In this document: positions 52,007 through 61,391 of the stretch, piece by piece | Layout: each line of letters opens with the position of its first letter | How positions within the stretch are numbered: position 1 is the stretch's first letter | From: Nostoc paludosum FACHB-159 | Lineage (GTDB): Bacteria > Cyanobacteriota > Cyanobacteriia > Cyanobacteriales > Nostocaceae | Length of the DNA: 64,000 nt | Assembly (NCBI RefSeq): GCF_014698835.1 | Contig: NZ_JACJTU010000018.1 | Coordinates: forward strand, 93,553 to 157,552 | Direction of reading: 5' to 3' | Translations under genes and position numbers: made by a program | The notes under the pieces: generated by a model | The model's database searches: none | What the model was told of the DNA's origin: nothing | What the model saw: the letters and a program-made list of their open reading frames with translations, nothing else

Positions 52007-53179
52007 CTATAATCTTTGCCAAGATAGTTCTTTTGTCGGTTCATCCCAATGCCAGCGTAATAAATTAGCGGTTTGATCTGGGGCAATTCCTGGCAAACCA
52101 ATTGCTTGTCTTGGTGCATTGGTAGCTAATAAAATCGCACTTTCCACGTCGCAAATTCCCCACTTTACCAAATTCTGCACTCCTACCAATAAGGGTAAAG
52201 TCGTTCCTGATAATGTGCCATCTGGTAATCGTGCTGTACCATTTTTGACTTCAATTTGCCGACTGTCCCAAGGATACACCCCATCGGGCAACCCCAGAGG
52301 TGCAAGGGCATCGCTAACCAGAAACAGCCCTTTTTCTCCATCACTGGCACGCAGTAAGATTTGCAACATGGTAGGTGAAACATGCTCTCCATCAGCAATA
52401 AAACCACACATAACATGCGGATCGGTAATTGCTGCCCCTAATAGCCCAGGTTGGCGATGATGTAGTGCTGGCATAGCGTTGAAGGCATGGGTTACCATCG
52501 TTGCGCCTAGTTCAAAGGCGTGTTGCGCTTCTGCCGCCGTCGCTTGGGAATGTCCTAAACTGACGGTAATTCCCAAAGAATGCAAATATGGAATAACTTC
52601 ACCACTAGGATCTAATTCCGGCGCTAAGGTGATAATTTTTACAATATCAGCATAATCTCCTAAAACCCGCTTTACCTCATCAATTGTTAAGGGTAAGAGG
52701 TACTCTGCCGGGTGTGCGCCGCGCTTGTGGAAATTCAAAAATGGCCCTTCTAAATGTACTCCAAGAATTTTGGCGTATGACTTCGCCCCTAAGCTGTCTT
52801 TTTCAGTAAAATTAGCTATAACTGCAAGCGATCGCTGAATATTTTCTACCGAAGTTGTTACAAGCGTCGGTAAAAATCCATCTACTCCTACATCCCACAA
52901 ATATTGGGTTATTTTCTCAAGGAGATGAGCGTTTTCAGCCTTCAAATCAGGAAATGCCAATCCCAATGCACCGTTAATTTGCAAATCAACGCCGCCTAGA
53001 GAAATCCAGTCACCTGCTACATTTAGTAGGGCTGTATCACTGTGCGCCCCTAATGCACTCATTGGTAAGATTTGCTCAATTATTCCCTGTTGATTAATCA
53101 AGAGCATTTGCAAATCTTTGTAGCCAGGTACTCTAGCATTGATAATTTGTAGGGCACTTTGTGTTGCTTGAGTCATCAC
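52007..53179 (-). CDS. nagA: N-acetylglucosamine-6-phosphate deacetylase
   Basis: 390 residues. Removes acetate from GlcNAc-6-P in amino-sugar recycling. Amidohydrolase-fold motifs: VDLQINGALGLAFPD near 65 (the H-x-H is replaced by Q-x-N, as in single-metal NagA), LGVHLEGPFLNFHKRGAHP near 145 with the metal-binding Glu, VSLGHSQA and THAFNAMPALHHRQPG with metal-binding His, and LVSDALAPLG near 295 with the catalytic Asp. The GTG at 53179 or ATG at 53176 may be the start. The 223-bp gap to purE has GGGATTGGGGACTGGG repeats near 53216-53243 and no gene. Confidence 0.93.
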   Translation of the reverse strand: MMTQATQSALQIINARVPGYKDLQMLLINQQGIIEQILPMSALGAHSDTALLNVAGDWISLGGVDLQINGALGLAFPDLKAENAHLLEKITQYLWDVGVDGFLPTLVTTSVENIQRSLAVIANFTEKDSLGAKSYAKILGVHLEGPFLNFHKRGAHPAEYLLPLTIDEVKRVLGDYADIVKIITLAPELDPSGEVIPYLHSLGITVSLGHSQATAAEAQHAFELGATMVTHAFNAMPALHHRQPGLLGAAITDPHVMCGFIADGEHVSPTMLQILLRASDGEKGLFLVSDALAPLGLPDGVYPWDSRQIEVKNGTARLPDGTLSGTTLPLLVGVQNLVKWGICDVESAILLATNAPRQAIGLPGIAPDQTANLLRWHWDEPTKELSWQRL

Positions 53180-53402
53180 ATTCGCGAGAATATAGCTAAA
53201 TCTGATTGTAAAAGGGACTGGGGATTAGGGATTGGGGACTGGGTGTAAAATCGAAAAATTATGGTAGTGGGTAATGACCAACCACCAAATTTTAAAAAAC
53301 TTTTTCCCAACCAACGGCGTTCCTCAGCTTAGCTGCACTAACGTCGCTACCAGTTAAATTGAACAATTGGGCATTAATCGAAAATCCAAAATCTAAAATT
53401 CT

Positions 53403-53924
53403 ATGGCTCCTTTAGTTGGTATTATCATGGGCAGCGATTCTGATTTGCCCACCATGAAAGACGCGATCGCAGTTTGTAACGAATTTGGCGTTGAAAATGA
53501 AGTGGCGATCGTCTCGGCTCATCGTACCCCAGAACGCATGGTGGAATATGCTAAACTCGCACACCAACGCGGCATTAAAGTAATTATTGCTGGTGCGGGT
53601 GGTGCTGCTCATCTACCTGGAATGGTAGCCTCTTTAACTCCCCTTCCTGTCATCGGTGTTCCTGTGGCTACTCGTAACTTACAAGGCTTGGATTCGTTGT
53701 ATTCAATAGTACAGATGCCTGGTGGTATTCCCGTAGCAACAGTGGCGATCGGTAATGCCAAAAATGCTGGACTTTTAGCAGTACAAATACTCGCAACAGC
53801 ACAACCAGAATTACTAGAAAAAGTCCAAAAATATCGCCAAACTCTATCTGAATCAGTACTCGCCAAGCAAGCCCAACTAGAAAAACTCGGTTATGAGCAA
53901 TATTTAAAAAGCGCTGAATTCTAA
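53403..53924 (+). CDS. purE: N5-carboxyaminoimidazole ribonucleotide mutase
   Basis: 173 residues. Converts N5-CAIR to CAIR in purine synthesis. Signature GIIMGSDSDLPTMKDA at the start (phosphate loop), SAHRTPERMVEYA near 40 with the catalytic His, AGAGGAAHLPGMVAS near 64 and TPLPVIGVPV. C-terminal helix extension typical of bacterial PurE. purK is not adjacent. Convergent or co-directional neighbours are unrelated. Confidence 0.96.
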   Translation: MAPLVGIIMGSDSDLPTMKDAIAVCNEFGVENEVAIVSAHRTPERMVEYAKLAHQRGIKVIIAGAGGAAHLPGMVASLTPLPVIGVPVATRNLQGLDSLYSIVQMPGGIPVATVAIGNAKNAGLLAVQILATAQPELLEKVQKYRQTLSESVLAKQAQLEKLGYEQYLKSAEF

Positions 53925-54115
53925 GTTGTTAATTTTACATCTTAATTCACGTGAAACACAGCTTAAAAGTAACAAATAGTTAAATTTTCGTATAAAAAAT
54001 TAATAATACACAAAATTATCTGATTTTCATACCGAAAAATAATCAGTCGCAAAGGATATAGTTGCTTTATTTTGTTGTATCAGGAGTTATGTTGTTATCT
54101 CATAATCAAAAAAAT

Positions 54116-54129
54116 GTATTAAAAAATAC
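54116..54129. promoter_or_regulatory. Putative NtcA box upstream of amt
   Basis: GTATTAAAAAATAC fits GTA-N8-TAC exactly, 135 bp before the first ammonium transporter. NtcA activates such genes under nitrogen limitation. A TAAAT-type -10 is nearby (54146) but spaced shorter than ideal, so the assignment rests mainly on the motif and the gene. The rest of 53925-54264 is AT-rich with no gene. Confidence 0.5.
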
Positions 54130-54264
54130 AGTTTTTTGGTTAAAGTAAATAGACAATCAATCAAATTTATACCTCAAACGTATAAATTTACCAAAGTGCA
54201 GCAAGATGTTGTTGAGCCTATTACCAACATCGGCGATCGCTTTTCCAGCAGCAAAAAGTGAGCA

Positions 54265-55749
54265 ATGAATAACCGTATTCGACCCTGGCATCGCCTAATG
54301 GCGCTAGGTATCGGTTCAATGGTATTTGCAGTTCTAGCGCCGACAGTTGTCCAGGCGGCAGATCCTCCTACTGTGCAATCTTTATCGGAAACGACGACAA
54401 AGCTGCAAATTTCGATTGATACTACCTGGGTACTACTATCTGGTTTTTTAGTATTCTTTATGCAAACTGGCTTTGCGATGTTAGAAGCAGGTTTGCTCCG
54501 GCAAAGAAGTGTAGTTAATGCCTTATTGGAAAACTTCATTGATGCCGCTGTAACCATTTTGGCATGGTGGGCGATCGGCTTTGGTATCGCTTTTGGTACG
54601 AGTGCTGGCGGTTTGTTTGGCATAGATACCTTCTTCCTCAGTCAGCTACCAGCTGCTGATGGTAGCTATCCATTGGGCGCACCTGGTTCTACAGCCGCTA
54701 TCAATACCTATACTCTGTTTTTCTTCCAATTTGCTTTTGCTGCTACTGCCAGTACCATCACCACCGGTTCAATGGCTGGAAGAACCGATTTTATTGGTGA
54801 TTTAATTTACAGTGGCATTATGGGTGCAATTAGCTACCCACTCGTAGTTCATTGGGCTTGGAACTCCAATGGCTGGTTAACCAAGCTGTACTATCATGAT
54901 TTTGCTGGTAGTTCCGTTGTTCACACTGTGGGTGGCTGGACAGCACTAATAGGTGCTTATTTACTTGGCCCTCGTCCTGGTCGTCCGGCTTGGGGCACAC
55001 TACCACCAGCGCACAATTTGGGCTTAGCAACTCTGGGAACAATGATTTTATGGTTTGGCTGGTACGGGTTCAACCCTGGCTCAACTCTTAGCACGGCGAA
55101 TCCAGGATTAATGGGCTTAGTAACAATTAATACTACATTATCAGCTGGAGCAGCGGCACTGGCAACGATCGTTTTCCAATACACCCGCACAGGGAAATGG
55201 GATTTGGTTTATTGTCTCAATGGTTCTCTGGCTGGATTAGTAGCAATTACAGCACCTTGCGCTTTCGTTGCTCCTTGGGCAGCGGTTTTGATTGGCTTAA
55301 CGGCTGGTGTTTTGGTTGTACTTGGAGTTGATTTGATCGAGTCACTCCACATTGACGATCCGGTGGGGGCATTTTCCGTACACGGTATCAATGGCATGAT
55401 GGGTACTCTCTCAGTAGGCTTCTTCGGTCAAGCAGAACTGACACTGAACAAAAAGGCAGGTTTATTTTTAGGTGGTGGCTTTGATTTGCTGGCTATACAA
55501 CTTTTAGGCTTAGTAGCGATCGCAGTTTTTACCGTCGCCTTCGCCTTTTTAATGTATGGTAGTCTCAAAGCAATAGGACGCTTACGTGTAAATCCTGAAG
55601 CCGATCGCATCGGTATCGATGCTTACGAACACGGTGTCTCAGTATGGCCAGATGTTTACGCCATCGTAGAAGCAGAAAAAAATCACACTCAAACTCCTGA
55701 AATCAACACTTTTGAGAGCGATAGAGCAAGTAATGATGCTGATGGGTGA
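54265..55749 (+). CDS. amt: Ammonium transporter (Amt family)
   Basis: 494 residues: signal-like N terminus (VLAPTVVQAADPP), then eleven membrane helices. Amt hallmarks are FFMQTGFAMLEAGLLRQRS, the DFAGSSVVHTVGGWTALIGAY segment carrying the first pore His, LGTMILWFGWYGFNPGS, and DDPVGAFSVHGINGMMGTL with the second pore His. Twin pore histidines and phenylalanine gate intact. C-terminal cytoplasmic tail with EHGVSVWPDVYAIVE. A second amt gene lies 750 bp downstream on the same strand. Confidence 0.95.
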   Translation: MNNRIRPWHRLMALGIGSMVFAVLAPTVVQAADPPTVQSLSETTTKLQISIDTTWVLLSGFLVFFMQTGFAMLEAGLLRQRSVVNALLENFIDAAVTILAWWAIGFGIAFGTSAGGLFGIDTFFLSQLPAADGSYPLGAPGSTAAINTYTLFFFQFAFAATASTITTGSMAGRTDFIGDLIYSGIMGAISYPLVVHWAWNSNGWLTKLYYHDFAGSSVVHTVGGWTALIGAYLLGPRPGRPAWGTLPPAHNLGLATLGTMILWFGWYGFNPGSTLSTANPGLMGLVTINTTLSAGAAALATIVFQYTRTGKWDLVYCLNGSLAGLVAITAPCAFVAPWAAVLIGLTAGVLVVLGVDLIESLHIDDPVGAFSVHGINGMMGTLSVGFFGQAELTLNKKAGLFLGGGFDLLAIQLLGLVAIAVFTVAFAFLMYGSLKAIGRLRVNPEADRIGIDAYEHGVSVWPDVYAIVEAEKNHTQTPEINTFESDRASNDADG

Positions 55750-56499
55750 AAAATAGTTATTGCTAATTAATTAGATATTTTGCCCACTATTAACATATTT
55801 TTGATTTGAGCTATTTATAGCAGTTGAAGCATAGTTTAGGAACCGTAAAATACTGACACTAACAAGCTCTCATACTTGTTACCAAGAAGGGGAAAGGGTA
55901 AGGGGTAAGGGAAGAAGAAAAAACTTTTGCCCACAAGGTATAAAGCCCCTGTTTTGAAAAATGGAGAACAAAAAAGAAGATTGAGGAGATACATAGTGCG
56001 ATAAAAATTGCCGACTCCATGCCTTGAAACCCCTGTTTTGAAATTGCTGGTTCCTTTCCCCTTTCCCCGCATTTCTCACAAGTTTGAAATGTAGAGGGGC
56101 AAAGGGGTAGAGGGAAAAGAACAAGGCACATTGAACTGTCCCCTGCTCCCGTGCTCCCCTGCTCCCCTGCTCAAGGTTTTGAGAGATGTGGTGAGAAATC
56201 CTGGTTTCCCCCTCTTTTTCATCTATTGCTTATTACCTATTCACTGCTATACCTGTAAAAATATATTTTTCAGAGAATAAAGATTAAGTAAAGTAGATTT
56301 GATTCTTGGATAAAGTATATCTGAATTTATGAAAAAGATATTAAAAAAAGATTTACAAATGTACTAATATTTTTTTAAACTTCTACTAAGGTTATTTGAT
56401 TTTCTGGTTTGGAAACAAGTGGTCTCAAGGAAAAATATCAAAAGTTAGTGGATTTAACTTTCTGTTGAGTTTTTCCTATTTTGAACGATGTTTTGAAGA
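55750..56499. other. Spacer between two amt genes, with purine-rich repeats
   Basis: 750 bp. Minus-strand frames of 78-90 codons at 55836-56131 are products of GGGGAAAGGGTAAGGGG-type low-complexity DNA and are not called. CCCCTGTTTTGAAA occurs twice (near 55947 and 56031). ~56160 has CTCCCCTGCTCCCCTGCTC repeats. The right end is AT-rich and should hold the second amt promoter; no exact GTA-N8-TAC was seen there. Confidence 0.5.
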
Positions 56500-58077
56500 A
56501 TGATGTTCAAATTCATGTACAAACAAAAATCGAACCCAAAAAGAAGGCATATGTCTGTAAGAAATTACAGAGAATTTGCACAATCAAACTCAAAAGTCAA
56601 GAGATTTTATTTAGCACTTAAGCGACTAACTCCCAGTTGGCAAGCCTGCTTACCTTTAGCCTTTCTGATTGTATTGGGCTGGGGTTATGCCGCAGTTGCC
56701 CAAACTCCAGCCGCCGGTCCAACCACAGCAGAACTCAAAGTTGCTCTCGATACTTTGTGGGTTGCGATCGCGGCATTTTTAGTATTCTTCATGAATGCTG
56801 GTTTTTGTATGTTAGAAACCGGCTTCTGTCGCCAGAAAAATGCAGTCAACGTTCTTGCCAAAAACTTGATTGTATTTGCTCTAGCCACCGTTGCTTTTTG
56901 GGCAATTGGCTTTGGCTTAATGTTCGGTGATGGTAACGATTTCATTGGTTTGAATGGGTTTTTCTTAGCAGGAGAAGATAACAGTCCCGCCACAGGAGAT
57001 GCTTATAAAGGTATTTTCAGTGCCATTAGTTGGGCTGGCGTACCTCTAGCAGCCAAATTTTTATTCCAGCTAGTATTTGCTGGGACAGCAGCAACAATTG
57101 TTTCGGGTGCAGTTGCTGAAAGAATTAAGTTTATTGACTTCCTCATTTTCAGCCTCTTACTCGTAGGTATTGCCTACCCCATCACCGGACATTGGATTTG
57201 GGGAACTGGTTGGCTAGCAGATAAAGGTTTTTGGGATTTTGCTGGTTCTACAGTTGTTCACTCCGTCGGTGGCTGGGCAGCTTTGATGGGAGCAGCATTT
57301 CTGGGGCCCCGCATTGGTAAATATCAAGACAAGCAAGTTGTTGCCCTACCCGGCCACAACATGAGTATTGCCACCTTGGGTTGTTTAATTCTTTGGTTGG
57401 GCTGGTTTGGTTTTAACCCCGGCTCAACAATGGCTGCCGATCCTAGTGCAATTACTCACATTGCTTTAACAACTAACATGGCTGCTGCTACTGGTGGTAT
57501 TGCTGCCACAATTACAGCTTGGCTTTACTTAGGTAAGCCAGACCTGTCAATGATTATCAATGGTATTTTGGCTGGCTTAGTTGGGATTACAGCGGCTTGT
57601 GCCTTCGTCAGCATTGGTAGTGCTTTCATTATCGGTTTAATTGCTGGAGTAATCGTAGTTTTCTCTGTCACATTCTTTGACAAACTTGGCATTGATGACC
57701 CAGTGGGAGCTACCTCAGTTCACTTAGTTTGCGGGATCTGGGGAACTCTAGCAGTCGGTCTATGGTCTGTTGGCCCTGGTGTTTACTCCTGGTATAGTGA
57801 AACACTTGGCCCAGCAAAAGGTTTATTTGCAGGTGGTGGCTTTGGACAGTTGGGCGTTCAATTACTGGGTATTATCTCAGTAGGTGGCATCACTGTTTTA
57901 CTCAGTAGTATTTTTTGGTTAGTTCTCAAAGCTACTTTAGGTATCAGAGTATCCAAACAAGAGGAATTAGAAGGCCTGGATATCGGCGAACACGGCATGG
58001 AAGCTTACAGCGGATTCTTAAAAGAAGCTGAGGCAACTGCGTTTTCTGAAGGAGAAACTTCAATTGGAAAATTTTGA
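56500..58077 (+). CDS. amt: Ammonium transporter (Amt family), second copy
   Basis: Up to 525 residues; the start may be the ATG at 56500 or the one at 56551 (MSVRNYREF). A basic lead is followed by a hydrophobic helix ending AAVAQTPAAG, probably a signal peptide, then eleven membrane helices. Motifs: FFMNAGFCMLETGFCRQKN, DFAGSTVVHSVGGWAALMGA with pore His, LILWLGWFGFNPGS, and DDPVGATSVHLVCGIWGTL with the second pore His. C-terminal tail LDIGEHGMEAYSGF. Paralog of the gene upstream; tandem amt clusters are known from Anabaena (memory). A terminator follows. Confidence 0.95.
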   Translation: MMFKFMYKQKSNPKRRHMSVRNYREFAQSNSKVKRFYLALKRLTPSWQACLPLAFLIVLGWGYAAVAQTPAAGPTTAELKVALDTLWVAIAAFLVFFMNAGFCMLETGFCRQKNAVNVLAKNLIVFALATVAFWAIGFGLMFGDGNDFIGLNGFFLAGEDNSPATGDAYKGIFSAISWAGVPLAAKFLFQLVFAGTAATIVSGAVAERIKFIDFLIFSLLLVGIAYPITGHWIWGTGWLADKGFWDFAGSTVVHSVGGWAALMGAAFLGPRIGKYQDKQVVALPGHNMSIATLGCLILWLGWFGFNPGSTMAADPSAITHIALTTNMAAATGGIAATITAWLYLGKPDLSMIINGILAGLVGITAACAFVSIGSAFIIGLIAGVIVVFSVTFFDKLGIDDPVGATSVHLVCGIWGTLAVGLWSVGPGVYSWYSETLGPAKGLFAGGGFGQLGVQLLGIISVGGITVLLSSIFWLVLKATLGIRVSKQEELEGLDIGEHGMEAYSGFLKEAEATAFSEGETSIGKF

Positions 58078-58116
58078 ACTTTCCCCTGACTAAAGTCCAA
58101 GGATTCTAAATTGTTG

Positions 58117-58155
58117 CTACGAGGTGCGGCATAGATGTGTACCTCGTAGTTTTTT
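58117..58155 (+). terminator. Terminator after the second amt
   Basis: CTACGAGGT and ACCTCGTAG form a 9-bp stem followed immediately by TTTTTT. Confidence 0.85.
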
Positions 58156-58198
58156 ATGGTGGGGGTAGCGAGGAACGAGCGTCATTACAAATTACGAA

Positions 58199-60196
58199 TT
58201 ACGAATTACGAATTTGATTTAAGGTAGATAAATACTTCTTAAAGCGATCGCCAAGTTGTTCCACAGTCAAATTTTGAGTCCAATATTCCACTAAGGCGTG
58301 ACCAAATGCCCAGGCATTTTGTTCGGCTGAACCGGAGTTTTCTAACAGCAACGGCCACAAAGATAGTAAATCAAAATTCAGCAGGTTAGAGCTACCTGTA
58401 TTCAACAGCGAGAAAAGCTCATAGGCCATTTGGAGTTTACCAATTACAATTGGTAGCTGTTCCACGGGAATTTGTTCTGCCAACACATAAGCTAAAGTTG
58501 GAGATCCAGTTGATAAGGTAGAAATAAACTGAAGAACTGGACTTTTAAGCAGTGATGCTAATCCCTTGGTTGTCGCCATTTGAAAAGTGTACTGGTCGAT
58601 GATTTTCGCAGCAGCAACGGTGCGGGCTTCGAGGTTACGCAAAAACCGGGCGAGACGGAGTTGTTTTGCAGGGGCGATGGCATTTACTAATCCCAACGAT
58701 AACGCTTCCACTCCCCAAGCAACTCGATTTGTTTTACTATCAGCCGTAACTATCGGGAAAACTAAATTGCAATATTCACCCAGTAGTTTAGCGCGATATT
58801 CAGTAGCTTCACGAATCGCAATTTCCTTGGGACGATCGCCCCATTCCCAATCATAAGGCGGTTGCCATTCGCGGATCGGACGCAGACGATCTACCTGAGT
58901 CACAACTGCGATCGCTGGTAAATCTGTAATTTCTGCTCTCATGTCTTGGAGAAAGTCTACATCCATTTGCAAGGCAGGATCTAGCGCTGGGGTCGCTAAC
59001 AACAATAAATCTGCGTTGACCGCATAATCAAGCACTAAATTTCGGAAATCTGTACGGTTGACTTGTTCGTAACCAGGTGTATCTAAAAGCGTCAAGGTTT
59101 CCCCAGTTTGAGACTGCCATTGGTAATTTTGAATGCGATCCGTACTAGGCAAAACATCAACGGCTGCGAGATCTGCTTGAAATAGGGTGTTAATTAAGCT
59201 GCTTTTTCCCGAACCCGTGCGTCCTACCAGCAGAATATTGGCGGGTTTTTGTTCAACCACCTCGGCTGGTTGCGCTTGAGTGAGGATTTCTTTGAGTGTT
59301 TGGGTTTTTGCTTTGGGTAGGGTTGGCGTAGTTGAAGATACTGAAATCGGTAGCGTGCTACCCCCGTAAAGGGCGATCGCTTGCTTGCATAAATTCCTCA
59401 GGGCAACTTCCCGGAATAATTGGCTCAAATTCACCAATAATTGCTCAGTTGCGCGGTTACTTGAACCTTGGCTAACTTGTTTTGCTACCGCCGCTACTGG
59501 ATTTAATAGCCACTGTGCCCAGTTCCAAGCTTTCCAGAATTTCCGGGCAGATGGTTCTAACTTGCGGTAGACTTCATAGGCTTGGTATGCTTGTCCGACT
59601 GTTACCTGATTGAGTACCGGGGATAAATTTTGCATCCACAAATCCACGTCATCCACTGTTCCCCGAATCAAGCCGTAAGCTTGGGGTACGTAAATATTCA
59701 GTAGCGGATACTGAACTTGAGGATTGTAAATATGAGCGATCGCTACAACTAAATCCTGACATCGCGTCCAAAAAGTTTGCCAATCTTCCCAAATCGGGCG
59801 ATCGCTTTGTGCAACTTGCAAAATCTCTTGCAGGGCTGCTTGGGCTTGCTTAGTCGTGTCACCTCCTGCTGAGACTACCGTATCTTCTGCCGCCGATTCT
59901 AATTCTTGGTGAAATTCGGCTAATACAGCTTCTACCTGTTGTAAGGCGGGTTGAGTCCATTTGACTAACAGCCAACGCCAGCCAACAAATAAAAGAGTAA
60001 ACACAGCCCAAATCCAATTAATCCCCCAAGTATGGATTTGCAAACCGGCAGATACCAGCAAGAAAATGATAATGAAAGCCATTGGTATTGCCAACACAAC
60101 CCATTGCCACAGCTTTAATCGCACCATTGCCCTATACCTTTTGAGTTTTTGCAAAAGTCTCTCTTGTAAAAAGTTTATCGTTTTCAATTTGGGCAA
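58199..60196 (-). CDS. Membrane-associated GTPase (Era/YcjX-like P-loop)
   Basis: 665 residues. Two hydrophobic helices near residues 30-75 (VVLAIPMAFIIIFLLVSAGL, WAVFTLLFVGWRWLLV) tether it to a membrane. A helical middle part is followed by a GTPase domain from ~320: P-loop GRTGSGKSS, switch II DTPGYEQV, and VTQVDRLRP standing for the NKxD motif. The rest is helical. Cyanobacterial homologs are common but uncharacterised. The last residues (LNQIRNS) are encoded by ATTACGAATT direct repeats that also fill the spacer to the left. Confidence 0.78.
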   Translation of the reverse strand: MPKLKTINFLQERLLQKLKRYRAMVRLKLWQWVVLAIPMAFIIIFLLVSAGLQIHTWGINWIWAVFTLLFVGWRWLLVKWTQPALQQVEAVLAEFHQELESAAEDTVVSAGGDTTKQAQAALQEILQVAQSDRPIWEDWQTFWTRCQDLVVAIAHIYNPQVQYPLLNIYVPQAYGLIRGTVDDVDLWMQNLSPVLNQVTVGQAYQAYEVYRKLEPSARKFWKAWNWAQWLLNPVAAVAKQVSQGSSNRATEQLLVNLSQLFREVALRNLCKQAIALYGGSTLPISVSSTTPTLPKAKTQTLKEILTQAQPAEVVEQKPANILLVGRTGSGKSSLINTLFQADLAAVDVLPSTDRIQNYQWQSQTGETLTLLDTPGYEQVNRTDFRNLVLDYAVNADLLLLATPALDPALQMDVDFLQDMRAEITDLPAIAVVTQVDRLRPIREWQPPYDWEWGDRPKEIAIREATEYRAKLLGEYCNLVFPIVTADSKTNRVAWGVEALSLGLVNAIAPAKQLRLARFLRNLEARTVAAAKIIDQYTFQMATTKGLASLLKSPVLQFISTLSTGSPTLAYVLAEQIPVEQLPIVIGKLQMAYELFSLLNTGSSNLLNFDLLSLWPLLLENSGSAEQNAWAFGHALVEYWTQNLTVEQLGDRFKKYLSTLNQIRNS

Positions 60197-60291
60197 GATA
60201 AAGCGATCGCTCTATTGGCATAGTTGCTGAAGCTGGCAAGAGAGTTATGAATAATACCAATTTATGGGTTCTTGGCAACTTTTGGCGAGCT

Positions 60292-60480
60292 TGGTTGAGG
60301 CAAGGCAGAAGGCAGACGGCAGAAGGAAGGAGGAAAGAAAAATTCCCACAATCGAACCAGTGCAAGGATTATAGAACATCTGCATCACAAAAAAGCCTTC
60401 TTACGATCGCCCGTCTTGGTCACAAGTCCCACGCTTGGATAACAAAACGTCTTAAAACCTTCTGCCTTCTGCCCTTCTTT
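60292..60480. repeat. Inverted-repeat element with GCAGAAGG words
   Basis: AGGCAGAAGGCAGACGGCAGAAGG near the left end and CCTTCTGCCTTCTGCCC near the right end are complementary and enclose ~130 bp. It fills most of the gap between the GTPase gene and cysC. The right arm ends just before the cysC stop. Confidence 0.55.
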
Positions 60481-60484
60481 GTAA

Positions 60485-61102
60485 TTATATTTTTCCCTGT
60501 GCCCGAAGATAATTTAAAACTTTTTCTACACACTGAGCTACAGTTTCTTTATGGGTTTTGAGAGTTATATCTGGGTTTAAAGGCGGTTCGTATGGAGAAG
60601 AAATTCCTGTAAATTCAGCAATCTCTCCAGCTAAAGCTTTTTTATACAAACCTTTAATATCTCTTGTAATACAAACTTCCAAAGGAGTATCAACAAAAAT
60701 TTCGATAAAATTGGGGATTTCAAATTTGAGTTCTTCGCGGCTATCTCGATAAGGAGAAATTAAAGCCACAACAGTATTAATTCCATGTTTATTTAAAAGT
60801 CCACAAACAAAACCAACTCTAGCAACATTGGTATTTCTATCTTCACGAGAAAAACCTAAGCCTTTAGAAAGATTAGTGCGGATGATATCACCATCTAAAT
60901 ATTCACACGGAACTGATAATTGCTCTAGTGCTTTAATTATTTCTATTCCTAAAGTTGACTTTCCTGCCCCAGATAATCCAGTTAACCAGCAAGTGAAACC
61001 CGGTGATTTCAAGTTATTCATATTTTGGAAAGTATTATTACAATCGGAATATTCCATTTGGTTTGAGGTGCGATCGCCAACCCTCTGTTTAACATAATTC
61101 AA
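60485..61102 (-). CDS. cysC: Adenylylsulfate kinase
   Basis: Up to 205 residues. Phosphorylates APS to PAPS in sulfate assimilation or sulfation. P-loop GLSGAGKST near residue 43; EYLDGDIIRTNLSKGLGFSREDRNTN, the APS-binding DGD and RxxxN segments; ALISPYRDSRE; and FVDTPLEVCITRDIKGLYKKA. Starts at 61102, 61057 or 61021 (MNNLKSPGFTCWLTG) are all in frame; none has a clear ribosome site, and the shortest best matches family length (~178). Stands alone. The 289-bp gap on its right, to the PAP2 gene, shows no gene. Confidence 0.9.
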   Translation of the reverse strand: MNYVKQRVGDRTSNQMEYSDCNNTFQNMNNLKSPGFTCWLTGLSGAGKSTLGIEIIKALEQLSVPCEYLDGDIIRTNLSKGLGFSREDRNTNVARVGFVCGLLNKHGINTVVALISPYRDSREELKFEIPNFIEIFVDTPLEVCITRDIKGLYKKALAGEIAEFTGISSPYEPPLNPDITLKTHKETVAQCVEKVLNYLRAQGKI

Positions 61103-61391
61103 GCCGCGATCGCCACTACCTTAACAACTGTTTCCGGAATACTTGCTCTATCCCAAAATATTCAGTTACCCTACCTGAAGCCAACTTCTCTGGGTGTAGC
61201 TTCTTCAACCAGCCTACGCAACTTCAGGTTTTTGTCTCTAACACCAAGTCTATTGTTTTATAATTACAGTAGTTTTCACCTATTTTGACCACAATCTTGT
61301 TTCTTGTTTGGCGTCAAATAAAAATAATGTGGTTTATTTCCCACAAAATCACTGTAAAATATCCTTTTACGAAAACTGATTAGTTAGAATA

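Noticed and set aside
55836..56131. Overlapping minus-strand genes of 78-90 codons
   Set aside because: Produced by purine-rich low-complexity repeats in several frames; no conserved features.
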